42,289 nt of DNA, taken from assembly GCF_014180715.1 (NCBI RefSeq), contig NZ_JACEFC010000029.1, positions 1-42,289 on the forward strand. The letters are read 5' to 3'. Each line of letters starts with the position of its first letter. Position 1 is the stretch's first letter. This DNA is from Nocardioides stalactiti. GTDB taxonomy: Bacteria > Actinomycetota > Actinomycetes > Propionibacteriales > Nocardioidaceae. The notes beneath the pieces were generated by a model. It did no database searches. It saw only the letters and a program-made list of their open reading frames with translations, and was not told the origin of the DNA. Both the position numbers and the translations under genes were made by a program. Below, in pieces: positions 23,987-32,653 of the stretch.

Positions 23987-26602
23987 TCAGGTCCTCTCCC
24001 GAGATGGGACCGGAGCGGGGTCGAGCGCGATGCCCGCCGCCGCCAACAACCAGACGGGCAGGTAGAACTGCTCGCTGAGGAAGCACGCGGCCACCAGGAC
24101 CGCGGCGGACGAGACCAGGACGGTGATCGCCACCGGCCGGCTCTCGGGGACCGCGCGGGCGCGCAGCGCCCCCCGGACCCCGGCCCCGATCACCAGCAGG
24201 AAGGCGCCGAGGCCCAGCAGGCCCAGCTCCGCGCTGACGTCGAGGTACATCTGGTGGGCGACCGTCTGGTCGACGGCGGGCACCCCCGCCGGGACGAACC
24301 GGCTGCTCGTCTCGGCGAACCCACCCGGCCCCTGGCCGAGGAGGGGGCTCTCCGCGGTCATCGATGCCGCCATCGAGGCGGTGGTTGCGCGGAGGTCGAC
24401 GTTGGTGGCGGCGATGTGCTGCTTCTCCTGGACGCTGCGGTCGACGACGTCGGCGTGGGTCAGCCAGAGCGCGCCGAGCACGGTCGCCACGAGGACGCCG
24501 ATCGTGAGCGTGGTGCTCAGCCGGACCGCGCGGAGCAGGAGGGTGACCAGCACGGCCACCGCCAGGCCGAGCGCGGCACCACGCGACAGCGTCGCGGCCG
24601 TCGCGACGACGAGGACGCTGCCGGCCGCCAGAGCCAGCATGAGCGACACCGCCGAACGACGCAGGAGCAGCAGGAACGGGAGCGCGGCGACCAGGTGGAA
24701 GGCGAGGTCGTTGGGGTCCTCGAGCGGCCCGCCCGCCCGGCCGCCGGTCGCGAGGAACCCGACGAGGGCGACCGCGCCGGCAGCGGTGCACGACGCCGCG
24801 AACACCAGGAGCAGTCGGCGGGCGAAGTGTGCCGGCGACGGCTGGGCCTGGCGGATCGTGTCGACGAGGACGACGAGGACGAGGACGTAGGAGAGATAGC
24901 TGGTCGCGTGGTCGGCGCCGACCGCGAGGTCGGCCCCGTTGACCACCAGCGACCCCATCATCACCGCGAGCAGGGCGACAGCCGCGAGGACGCCGTGGTG
25001 CCGTACGTCGGCCGGCCGGCCACGCTGGACCAGGCGGAGCAGCCAGGAGACGAAGAGCAGGCCGCCGACGACCTTGACCGCCGCCGGGTGCAGGCCCCGG
25101 ACCTGGTCGGCCCAGGGCTCGACGGCCACGTAGGCGAGCGCGACCCACTCGACCCTGGTGACCGCGACCGCGGTCACGACGAGCGTTGCCGTCAAGCCGA
25201 GCACCAGCACCGGCTGCTCCACGGCCAGCACGCCGCCGGCGGCGACGACCGCCAGTCCGCCGGCGACGAGCAGGAGTCGCCGAAGCCGGTCCGTCAGGAT
25301 GTTCCAGGGGATCTCGGGCACCCGACGACGGACCACGGAGACCGCGGCGACCAGGGTGATCAGGCCCGCCACGAACTGCGCGATCGCGACAGCGGTCACG
25401 CCGCGGTCGACGACGGCGAGGAGCAGACCGACCAGCAGGACGAAGTGGAACGCGGTCAGCCCGAGCACGTCGACCGTCCGGCCGACGGACTTGAGGAGGA
25501 CCAGGAGCAGCTCGAGCGCGCTCAGGAGGAGGCCGTAGCCCGCCAGCCAGCGCAGCGCCGGCACCGCGGGAGCCCAGACCTCGCCGAGCAGGGTGAGCTG
25601 CGGCGCGAACAGGATGATCGCGACGTACACGGGGACCACGAGGGTGTGCAGGGTGACCGCGGCCTCGATGGCCGCCCGCCCGACGGCCGAGCCTCGCAGC
25701 CGGCACAGGTGGGCGAAGACGGCACCACCGAGCACCATCGCGATGAGCAGGTAGGGCATGTAGGCGACGCGGAACGCCATCGAGTAGAGACCGACGTCGT
25801 GCACCCCGAGCTGGTTCGCGATGAGGACGTAGTCGACGTTGAGCGTCACCAGCACCAGCAGGTTGGCGCCGGCGAGACCGGCGCCGTAGGAGAGCAGCGT
25901 CGACGCGTCCTCCCCCGACCAGCCGGGCCGGACCGGGCGGCGGACCAGCCAGAACATCAGCACGACGACGAAGGCCTGCACGAGCTGGCCGTAGACGAGC
26001 GAGAAGGCCCCCTCTCCAGCGGCGAGGGCGGCCACGGTGACGGCGGCGCCGATCCCGTTGCCGACGATGTCGGGGATGACCCTCCGGCGGAAGTCGAGCG
26101 CCCGGCGGAGGAGCTCACCGCTGACCCCCGCGACCGCCGCGAGCGGCACGCAGAGGACGATCCCGCGCAGGACGTCGGTGGCGAGGTCCCCGCCCTGGAG
26201 CTGACGCGCCAGCCACGGGGCCGCCGCCCAGACGGTAGCGACCAGGCCGACGGACACCGCCAGGGCGAGGCTCAGGGCGGTGCGGGCCGCCCGCTCGGCA
26301 TCGCCACGGTGGTGGACCAGTGCGGTGCTGGTGCCCAGGTCGGCGACCACGGTCGTCACGTTGAGGAGCACGGCGCCGAGCGACACCACGCCGAACGCGG
26401 CGGGGTCGAGGACGGAGGCGAAGACGAGCAGCACCGCGGTCTGCGCGGTCTTGGACGTGACCGCGCCCAGCGCCAGCCAGCCGGCACCGGAGTGGGGTGT
26501 CGACGGGGTCGAGGGAGCGGCCCTCGGCGGCGTGCCTGGCGACGGCGTACCCGTCGCGGGCGCGCTCGTCACCGGGACGACCTCGGACACAGCCACCTTC
26601 AT
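23987..26602 (-). CDS. Flippase fused to O-antigen ligase/polymerase (Wzx-Wzy_C-like)
   Basis: 871 residues and some two dozen hydrophobic segments, about twice the length of either parent family. After a disordered Pro/Thr-rich start (1-40), residues about 40-440 read as a polysaccharide flippase (AVTSKTAQTAVLLVFASVLD at the start, VFAHLCRLRG in the middle). Residues about 460-865 read as an O-antigen ligase/polymerase: TLSRGAALGL near 670 is the SRG motif, and GQGPGGFAET followed by VAHQMYLDVSAELGLLGLG near 765-800 is the periplasmic-loop His/Gln and following helix. No stop or frameshift lies between the halves. It would couple export to polymerisation or ligation. It heads unit 2, and its start codon lies inside the shared 46-bp element. 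Confidence 0.85.
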   Translation of the reverse strand: MKVAVSEVVPVTSAPATGTPSPGTPPRAAPSTPSTPHSGAGWLALGAVTSKTAQTAVLLVFASVLDPAAFGVVSLGAVLLNVTTVVADLGTSTALVHHRGDAERAARTALSLALAVSVGLVATVWAAAPWLARQLQGGDLATDVLRGIVLCVPLAAVAGVSGELLRRALDFRRRVIPDIVGNGIGAAVTVAALAAGEGAFSLVYGQLVQAFVVVLMFWLVRRPVRPGWSGEDASTLLSYGAGLAGANLLVLVTLNVDYVLIANQLGVHDVGLYSMAFRVAYMPYLLIAMVLGGAVFAHLCRLRGSAVGRAAIEAAVTLHTLVVPVYVAIILFAPQLTLLGEVWAPAVPALRWLAGYGLLLSALELLLVLLKSVGRTVDVLGLTAFHFVLLVGLLLAVVDRGVTAVAIAQFVAGLITLVAAVSVVRRRVPEIPWNILTDRLRRLLLVAGGLAVVAAGGVLAVEQPVLVLGLTATLVVTAVAVTRVEWVALAYVAVEPWADQVRGLHPAAVKVVGGLLFVSWLLRLVQRGRPADVRHHGVLAAVALLAVMMGSLVVNGADLAVGADHATSYLSYVLVLVVLVDTIRQAQPSPAHFARRLLLVFAASCTAAGAVALVGFLATGGRAGGPLEDPNDLAFHLVAALPFLLLLRRSAVSLMLALAAGSVLVVATAATLSRGAALGLAVAVLVTLLLRAVRLSTTLTIGVLVATVLGALWLTHADVVDRSVQEKQHIAATNVDLRATTASMAASMTAESPLLGQGPGGFAETSSRFVPAGVPAVDQTVAHQMYLDVSAELGLLGLGAFLLVIGAGVRGALRARAVPESRPVAITVLVSSAAVLVAACFLSEQFYLPVWLLAAAGIALDPAPVPSRERT

Positions 26603-26641
26603 GCACCACCAGTGCGATCGGGCGACCTGTTTGATCCATCG
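26596..26641 (-). promoter_or_regulatory. Shared EPS element, copy A (head of unit 2)
   Basis: On the minus strand CGATGGATCA is followed after exactly 15 variable bases by CGCACTGGTGGTGCATGAAG, which contains the flippase-ligase ATG. Copy B at 35729-35774 has the same blocks with the same spacing around the GTG of the sugar transferase gene; outside the 15-base spacer only 3 of 31 positions differ. It may be a promoter (GGATCA as -35 like, CACTGG as -10 like, for a leaderless mRNA and an alternative sigma factor), a regulator site, or an overlapping start of a small ORF. Confidence 0.65.
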
Positions 26642-26686
26642 GTTCGAACACTTGCCGAGGGCTCGTCAGGATCGTGGCCGGTCTGG

Positions 26687-27820
26687 TCACTCATTGCGCA
26701 CCGCGGCCTTGAAGGCCCGGTAGGCCGGCTTGCCCGACAGGTCGGGATGGAGCAGGCCGAATCCGTCCTGATAGCTGGCCGAGTGGCCGTCGATGTCGCG
26801 GTACCAGATGATCGGACCGACGTACGGGTAGTCGTTGCGGATGAGGTCGACGGCCTCGCCGAGGTAGCGGGCCTGGCGACGCTTGGTCACCGGACGGTCC
26901 CACGGGTTGCCCATGTTGTCCGGGCCCGAGGACCAGCCGAGCTCGGTGATCCAGACCTTCTTGTCCGCGTCGCCCCACGCGACCATCACCGACCGCATCG
27001 CGGGCGTGTGGGTGAGTCGCCAGACCTCGCCGTAGGCGGGGGTGCCGGGTGCGGCGTCGCTCGGACCGAGGTAGGGGTGGGTCGCGAGCGCGTCGAAGCA
27101 GGGCTTGGACCCGGCCTGGTAGGTCTTCTCCAGCCAGACGTCGTCGTTGTACATCAGTCCGCCCATGAGGACCGGGGAGCCGTCGTGCTGCTTGACGGCG
27201 GGATAGGCGGCGCACAGCATCCGCGTGTAGCGCGTGGGGTTGGCGCCTTCGAAGAAGGCTTCGAAGTTCGGCTCGTTCCAGACCTCCCAGGCATCGACCT
27301 CGGTGGCCCACATCTGGGCCGCGAGGCCGATCGCGTGGGCGTAGGTGGCCGGGTTCCGGGGCGGGGCGAAGGCACTGCCCGACCGCGACGCCCACGCGGG
27401 CGTCTGCCACAGGTTGAAGATGACCTTGAGGTTCCGGTCGTGAGCCCCCTTGAGGACGGTGTCGATCAGGTCGACGTACCAGGCCTGGAACGGGCCGCGA
27501 CCATGCTCCTGCAGCGTGCGCCAGCCGACGTCCACCCGGAGCCACCGGGCGCCGGCGGCGGCGAGGCGGTCCATCACGCGCAGCGCCGGACGCGGGTCCG
27601 AGCCGTGGTGCGCGGAGAGCTGCACGCCCAACCGGCGGTCGGGACCCGGGCGACGTTCCGGCGGCGCTGTCGGCTGCTCCTCCGTGGTGGTCGGCGTCAT
27701 CTCGACGGGCGGCCGGTCGGGCAGCGCGTTGATCTGCTGGGGGCGGGTCGAACCCAGCACCCACACCGCAAGGACCGCGGCGAGCAGGACGACCACCGCG
27801 CGTCGCGCCCAGGCCATCAT
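26687..27820 (-). CDS. Membrane-anchored glycoside hydrolase (GH5/GH39-like)
   Basis: 377 residues. An N-terminal hydrophobic helix (about 5-24) without a clear cleavage site is followed by a Pro/Thr/Glu-rich linker and a TIM-barrel domain from residue 63. WEVWNEPNFEAFF holds the acid/base Glu183 of clan GH-A, and WITELGWSS the nucleophile Glu293. HPYLGPSD between them fits the same clan. It is the last gene of unit 1, its ATG overlapping the deacetylase stop by 4 bases. Glycosidases inside exopolysaccharide operons often trim or release the polymer; the linkage it cuts is unknown. Confidence 0.87.
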   Translation of the reverse strand: MMAWARRAVVVLLAAVLAVWVLGSTRPQQINALPDRPPVEMTPTTTEEQPTAPPERRPGPDRRLGVQLSAHHGSDPRPALRVMDRLAAAGARWLRVDVGWRTLQEHGRGPFQAWYVDLIDTVLKGAHDRNLKVIFNLWQTPAWASRSGSAFAPPRNPATYAHAIGLAAQMWATEVDAWEVWNEPNFEAFFEGANPTRYTRMLCAAYPAVKQHDGSPVLMGGLMYNDDVWLEKTYQAGSKPCFDALATHPYLGPSDAAPGTPAYGEVWRLTHTPAMRSVMVAWGDADKKVWITELGWSSGPDNMGNPWDRPVTKRRQARYLGEAVDLIRNDYPYVGPIIWYRDIDGHSASYQDGFGLLHPDLSGKPAYRAFKAAVRNE

Positions 27821-28632
27821 CGGGCACCTGCCGGTACCGGGTCCTCGTGGACCTCGCGGGTCGAGCGACCGAGGACACCGTGCGCGATCCGTCGGGCCAG
27901 CGGGACGCGTTCGGTCGCGCGGCGCGCTGCCGGGTAGAAGCTGCGGAGCTTGAAGCGGAACGTCCGCAGCGTGTCGTAGGCGTTGACGTCGACCCGCGAG
28001 ATCGCGAACCGGTCGGCGCCGTCGTGGACGGCGAACGCCGCGTCGAACCCGGCGTCGCGGACCGCCGCGCGGCTCGCCGCGTCGTGCTCCCCGAAGGGGA
28101 AGGCGAAGGACCGGACCGGGGCCCTGACGACGGACTCCAGAGCGGCCTTCGTCTCGCGGGTGTGCCGGTCCAGGTCGGCGGCGCCGAGGGTCGTCAGGTC
28201 GGTGTGGTCGAAGCCGTGGGCCCCGATGGCCATGCCCTGGGCGGCCAGTGGAGCGAGGTCCTCCGACGCGAGCAGGGCGTGCCGGTGCCGGGGCTCGAGC
28301 CAGTCCGAGGATCCGCCGAGCAGACCCGACGGGACGTACAGCACGCTCGGCACACCGTAGGACGCCAGCACCGGGGCCGCGTGGTCGGCAAGGCCGGCAT
28401 AGCCGTCGTCGAAGGTCAGCAGCACCGCGCGCCGCGGCAGGGGTGTCGGCGCTACCGGGTCGATCGAGGCGAGGTAGTCCTGCTCGGAGACCGGGACGAA
28501 GCCCGACTCCAGCAGCAGGTCGACCTGGTCTCGGAAGTCCGTCGGCGTCACGAACATGCCGTAGGGGTCGCGGCGGGCGCTGATCCGGTCGACGCCGTGG
28601 TACATCAGGACCCGCGGAGACCTGCTACTCAT
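27817..28632 (-). CDS. Polysaccharide deacetylase (NodB-like, CE4)
   Basis: 271 residues. VLMYHGVD (8-15) and LLTFDDGYAG (71-80) with the catalytic/metal Asp75-Asp76 mark a NodB homology domain. The metal His pair is GAHGFDHTDL (His139 and His143), and FAFPFGEHD is motif 3. No signal peptide is visible, though it may act on lipid-linked or nascent polymer. It would remove N- or O-acetyl groups from the polysaccharide. Overlaps of 4 bases join it to both neighbours. Confidence 0.9.
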   Translation of the reverse strand: MSSRSPRVLMYHGVDRISARRDPYGMFVTPTDFRDQVDLLLESGFVPVSEQDYLASIDPVAPTPLPRRAVLLTFDDGYAGLADHAAPVLASYGVPSVLYVPSGLLGGSSDWLEPRHRHALLASEDLAPLAAQGMAIGAHGFDHTDLTTLGAADLDRHTRETKAALESVVRAPVRSFAFPFGEHDAASRAAVRDAGFDAAFAVHDGADRFAISRVDVNAYDTLRTFRFKLRSFYPAARRATERVPLARRIAHGVLGRSTREVHEDPVPAGAR

Positions 28633-29192
28633 GAGAGTCGCTCCCGGATCTGGTAGAGGCCGCCGGCCAGCAGCAGCCCGGCCAGGGCGAGCAGCGCGGC
28701 GATGTAGAGGTTCCGTGGCGGCGCGGAGTCCACACCCTCGACACCGGCCCGGACGACGACCACCACCTGGGCGGTGGGATCGCCGCCGCCGAGCTCGACA
28801 GCCCGATCGGCGAGGCCGTTGGCCACGTTGATCGCCGTGTCCCGATCGGTCGACGTGGTCGCGATCCGGACCGTCGAGGTGCCGGTGTCGAGCGTCGCGG
28901 TGACCGACAGGTCGGCCTCCTCGGAGCCGTCGACCGCGGTGAGGACCTCGGCCGCGGTCTCGTCGGCTCCGAGCGCCACGCTGTACTCGTGGGCCTGCAT
29001 CTCGACGGCTTCGGGTGCCAGGTCGGCCGTCACCGGTCGCAGCGCGATCGCGCTGGTGGCGGTGTACGTCGTCGGGACCAGCAGGATGAGCTGGATCCCC
29101 AAGGTCACGAGCAGTGCCAGCCCCCCGACCAGCAGTCCGAGGTACCGCCAACGCTCACGCTGACGCTGTGCCTCGTCGGTCGTCATCACCAT
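28629..29192 (-). CDS. Small Wzz-like membrane protein
   Basis: 187 residues with a helix near the N-terminus (about 17-39, YLGLLVGGLALLVTLGIQLI) and one near the C-terminus (about 160-180), flanking an extracellular domain. The order matches chain-length determinant (Wzz/YveK) proteins with no kinase part: TYTATSAIALRP is the strand after TM1. I used ATG 29192, seven bases after GAAAGTGG; ATG 29186, which overlaps the preceding stop as TGATG, is equally possible. It is the second Wzz-type protein of the unit and is likely to tune polymer length. Confidence 0.72.
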   Translation of the reverse strand: MVMTTDEAQRQRERWRYLGLLVGGLALLVTLGIQLILLVPTTYTATSAIALRPVTADLAPEAVEMQAHEYSVALGADETAAEVLTAVDGSEEADLSVTATLDTGTSTVRIATTSTDRDTAINVANGLADRAVELGGGDPTAQVVVVVRAGVEGVDSAPPRNLYIAALLALAGLLLAGGLYQIRERLS

Positions 29193-30529
29193 CGTTGAAC
29201 CACTTTCGAATCACTGGACGGACGCACGCGCGGTCGGTCGACCGGTTCGCGGCGTGGGGCGGGAGGACCCGTGGTCTCCGCGACCATGGCCAGCCCCAGG
29301 AGGGTCCAGACCAGCGCGGCGACGATGGGATTGCGCAACGGCATGTCGAACGAGCCGTGGACCACGACTGCTGTGAGAGCGGCGACGACCGCCATGCTGC
29401 GGACGCGGAAGACGTGGTCGCCGGTGCCGGGACGCGGGACGGCGAGAAGCTGGCGGCGTGCGGCGACGACGACGCCGGTGACGACGAGGACGCCGAGCGC
29501 GACCCCGATGACACCGCGGTCGGCGAGCGTGGTGAGGACGAGGTTGTGCGCGTGGTCGGCAGGATCGGCCGACACGGCGCTCGCCGAGGTGGACGCAGCA
29601 TTCTGGAACGCGCCCGGACCGACCCCGAGCCACGGGTGCTCGGCCCCCTGACGCAGGGCCTCGGCCCAGATGAGCGGACGGTCGTCGTACTGGTTGCCGG
29701 CCGGGTCGCCGAGCGAGCGGATCCGCGAGCCGAGCACGCCCAGGATCGGCACGTCGGCAGGGACCATCAGTGCCGCGAGGCAGGTGCCGAGGAGCACCAG
29801 GCCCACGGCGCCGAGCGCCCGGCGGGTGGCCGGCTCGCAGACGGCCAGGCAGATGAGGGCCGCGGTGCCGCCGATCCACGAGCCGCGGGACATGCTCATC
29901 ACGCAGGCCGCGGCGAGGCAGCCGGTCGCGATGCCGAGGAGGACGCCCCGTCGCCACGACGCGGTCGAGACGAGGCACGCCACCGCGATCGGCAGCAGCG
30001 CGGCGCAGAAGACGCCCAGCTCGTTGGGCTGGGAGAACGGACCGGTCAGCCGGCCGTTGACGACGCTGCCGGCCTCGGCGGCCTGGATGCTGCCGGCGGA
30101 GGCGAGGGCGGTGCCCGCCACCACGCCGCCGACGACCACCAGGAGGTCGAGCGCGCCGACCTCGAGCCCGGGCCGGTAGGCGAACACGACAGCGGTGGCG
30201 AAGCCGAGGGTGATGGCAGAGATCACGACGAGCGGCACCGACCGGTCGGGGGCGACGCCCGCAGCCGCGGAGACCACGCCGCCGACCATGCCCAGCCCCG
30301 CGCCGAGCAGGATGAGCGAGGCGGGCAGCCGTCGGCCGGCGACGATCGCCCGGACGGCGAGCGCCGCCGGGACGGCCATCGCCACGTAGGAGAGACGCAA
30401 CCCGATGACCGGGACCGAGTAGTCGCCGAACGGCAGCAGGAGGATCACGGCGCCGACCGCGAGCGGGAGCGCCTTCCCCCCGACCACGGTCCTCGGAGAC
30501 ATGGCGGTCGCGGCCATCGGGGCGGTCAT
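29186..30529 (-). CDS. O-antigen ligase/polymerase family protein (Wzy_C)
   Basis: 447 residues, with about 11-12 transmembrane helices. SMSRGSWIGGTAAL is the SRG motif, and GVGPGAFQNAASTSASAV followed by HAHNLVLTTLADRGVIGVALG is the large outer loop with its conserved His pair and the following helix. It would polymerise repeat units (Wzy role) or attach the chain to an acceptor. The start overlaps the GT4-GT2 stop by 4 bases. A second domain of the same family is fused to the flippase of unit 2. Confidence 0.88.
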   Translation of the reverse strand: MTAPMAATAMSPRTVVGGKALPLAVGAVILLLPFGDYSVPVIGLRLSYVAMAVPAALAVRAIVAGRRLPASLILLGAGLGMVGGVVSAAAGVAPDRSVPLVVISAITLGFATAVVFAYRPGLEVGALDLLVVVGGVVAGTALASAGSIQAAEAGSVVNGRLTGPFSQPNELGVFCAALLPIAVACLVSTASWRRGVLLGIATGCLAAACVMSMSRGSWIGGTAALICLAVCEPATRRALGAVGLVLLGTCLAALMVPADVPILGVLGSRIRSLGDPAGNQYDDRPLIWAEALRQGAEHPWLGVGPGAFQNAASTSASAVSADPADHAHNLVLTTLADRGVIGVALGVLVVTGVVVAARRQLLAVPRPGTGDHVFRVRSMAVVAALTAVVVHGSFDMPLRNPIVAALVWTLLGLAMVAETTGPPAPRREPVDRPRVRPSSDSKVVQRW

Positions 30530-32652
30530 GACGACGTCCGCGTTCGCCGGAGGGCGGCGCTGACGGCGCCCCAGGCCTTGGACAGGTCGCGGGCAGCGGT
30601 GATCGGCGGCACCATGGCCGCCGTGGCCAGCGGGCTCGGCCCGTTGAGGGCACGGGCGATCGGCAGGGACAGGTACGACGCCGCGCCCGCCGCGACGACC
30701 GAGCGGGAGACCGGGCCTCCGCGCAGCGCGACCACGGCGCCGACGCCGTACGCCGCCACCCGCGCGAGGTCGCGGCCGAGCAGCCTGCGGTCCATCGAGT
30801 TGCCGCTGCCCTCGCCGTAGCGGCGCAGCATCGTGAGGTTGGCCCGCAGGGTGGGCCGCTGTGCCCAGCTGACCTCGGCGTCACGCACCATGGCCGCGTC
30901 GAAGCCGGCGTCCACGACGCTGCGGCCGAACAGGACGTCCTCTCCCGTCTGGAGATGCTCGGGGTAGCCGCCCGCAGCCGCCCAGGCGCGTCGCGAGAAG
31001 CTCACGGACCGCCCGGTCGGCATCGTGGGGTCGAAGCTGCGCCCGAAGAGTCGGCCATAGGCCTTCGCCAGCGGCGTCGGCCGGGCGAGCTCCTCGATCG
31101 AGGGGTAGCCGACGGCGACGAGCGCATGCTCCCACACCGCCTCGGACTCGACCCGGTAGGTACCCGTCCAGAGCTCGACCTCGGGGTGCCGGTCGTGGGC
31201 GACACGGAACGCGCCGAGCCAGCCGGGCACGGGCACACAGCCCGCGTCGGTGCAGGCGATCGTGTCGTTGACGGCCTGTCGGATGCCGATGTTGCGGCCG
31301 GCCGAGATACCGGCGCCGGGCTCGACGAGCAGCCGCAGCCGCGGGTCCACCTCGGCGCCCCGCAGCACGACCTCGGCGGTGCCGTCGGTCGAGCCACCGT
31401 CCACGACGATGATCTCGTCGTCGGGGCCCAGCTGCGGCACCAGGGCGGTGAGCAGGTCGGTGAGAGCGGCCTGGTCGTCGAGCACCGTCGTGACGACGCT
31501 GATCGCGGGGCCCGCGGCACCGTGGCCGATGCCCGGGCGGTGCGCCAGGTTCGCGAGGAGGTCGACGAGACGGTCGGCGGCCTCCGCCGCCGTCGGGTAG
31601 CCCTCGGCCTGGACGACGCCGGCGGCGCCGGGCGCCGTCCGCGCTGCGGGGTCGTGGAGGATGCCGAGCGCCTCGGCCACCTCCGCCGGGCTGTCGGGGC
31701 CGACCGCGAGCCCACCGCGTCCCGCGATCGTCTCGACCGGCGGGGTGGCGATGACCGGGACGCCGCCGGTGATCGCCTCGAGCGCGGACATGCCGAACGC
31801 CTCGCGCAGCCACGGCACCTCGGGCGTCGGCTTGGACAGCACGGCCACCGCGTCGAACGCGCGGACGACACGGCCGAAGTCCGGGACCTCGCCCAGCAGC
31901 ACCAGCCGCTCGGTCACCCCGAGGTCGGCCGCGACCTTCACCAGGCGCTCCAGCTCGTCCGGGTCGGAGGGCTCGTGGATGCCGGCCAGGGCGAGGGTCC
32001 ATGCCGCGCCGCCGGGCATCGCCAGGGCCCGGATCGCGTCCTCGATCCCCTTGTAGCGCGTGATCCGGGCCGCCATGCCGAGTACCAGGTCACCGGGGGC
32101 GACCGTCAGGCCGAGCGCGGCCCGGGCCGCGTCGCGGTCGATCGGCGCCACCATCCGGGGCGGGTTGACGACGAGGGCGTTGCTCGGGTCGCGGCCCTCG
32201 AAGAGCCAGGCGCTGGTGGACACCTGGGCGTCGGTCCAGCGGTCGAGGAGCCGCGGCAGGCGGCCGTCGAACGAGCCGTCGTGACGCACCCAGACCACCG
32301 GGATCCCGAGGACCCGTGCGGCCGGGACGGCGACCAGTGCCGCCTTCACACCGTGGGCGACCACGACGTCCGGCAGCGTCCGGCGCAGGACCGGCAGCAG
32401 CCGTCGGGTCGTGGCGAGCAGACCGCGCTTCGAGCGCTCGTCGGGCAGCGTGACCACGGGCCAACCGCGCGCGGCCCACGCCGCCGTCGCGGGTCCGTCG
32501 CCGAGGCCGACCGCGCTGACCTGCATCCGTTCGGTGGCATCGGCGAGCTGGAGCTGCCAGCGCTCCGCCCCACCGAGGACGCCACCCTGCTGGACGATGG
32601 TCACCCGCAGCCGCGGAAGACCTCCCTGCTTCCCCCCGGTGACGGCCCTCAT
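30526..32652 (-). CDS. Bifunctional glycosyltransferase, GT4-GT2 fusion
   Basis: 708 residues. The N-terminal GT4 part (1-370) has GGVLGGAERWQLQ, LGMAARITRYKGIEDAI and EAFGMSALEAITGGVPVIAT with both Glu of EX7E. The GT2 part (about 382-610) begins ISVVTTVLDDQAAL, followed by DEIIVVDGGSTDGT and CTDAGCVPVPGW as the A-fold and DxD-like region, then TGEDVLFG (ED motif). The end (about 630-690) has hydrophobic stretches that may hold it to the membrane. Two sugar additions by one protein would make successive steps processive. It starts one base after the Wzz stop. Confidence 0.88.
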   Translation of the reverse strand: MRAVTGGKQGGLPRLRVTIVQQGGVLGGAERWQLQLADATERMQVSAVGLGDGPATAAWAARGWPVVTLPDERSKRGLLATTRRLLPVLRRTLPDVVVAHGVKAALVAVPAARVLGIPVVWVRHDGSFDGRLPRLLDRWTDAQVSTSAWLFEGRDPSNALVVNPPRMVAPIDRDAARAALGLTVAPGDLVLGMAARITRYKGIEDAIRALAMPGGAAWTLALAGIHEPSDPDELERLVKVAADLGVTERLVLLGEVPDFGRVVRAFDAVAVLSKPTPEVPWLREAFGMSALEAITGGVPVIATPPVETIAGRGGLAVGPDSPAEVAEALGILHDPAARTAPGAAGVVQAEGYPTAAEAADRLVDLLANLAHRPGIGHGAAGPAISVVTTVLDDQAALTDLLTALVPQLGPDDEIIVVDGGSTDGTAEVVLRGAEVDPRLRLLVEPGAGISAGRNIGIRQAVNDTIACTDAGCVPVPGWLGAFRVAHDRHPEVELWTGTYRVESEAVWEHALVAVGYPSIEELARPTPLAKAYGRLFGRSFDPTMPTGRSVSFSRRAWAAAGGYPEHLQTGEDVLFGRSVVDAGFDAAMVRDAEVSWAQRPTLRANLTMLRRYGEGSGNSMDRRLLGRDLARVAAYGVGAVVALRGGPVSRSVVAAGAASYLSLPIARALNGPSPLATAAMVPPITAARDLSKAWGAVSAALRRTRTSS

Positions 32653-32653
32653 G

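Noticed and set aside
23456..27937. 1493-codon plus-strand ORF across the EPS cluster
   Set aside because: Its composition (Asp, Arg, His, Gln-rich low complexity) and exact antisense position over a GT4, the flippase-ligase and the glycosidase genes mark it as a GC artefact.
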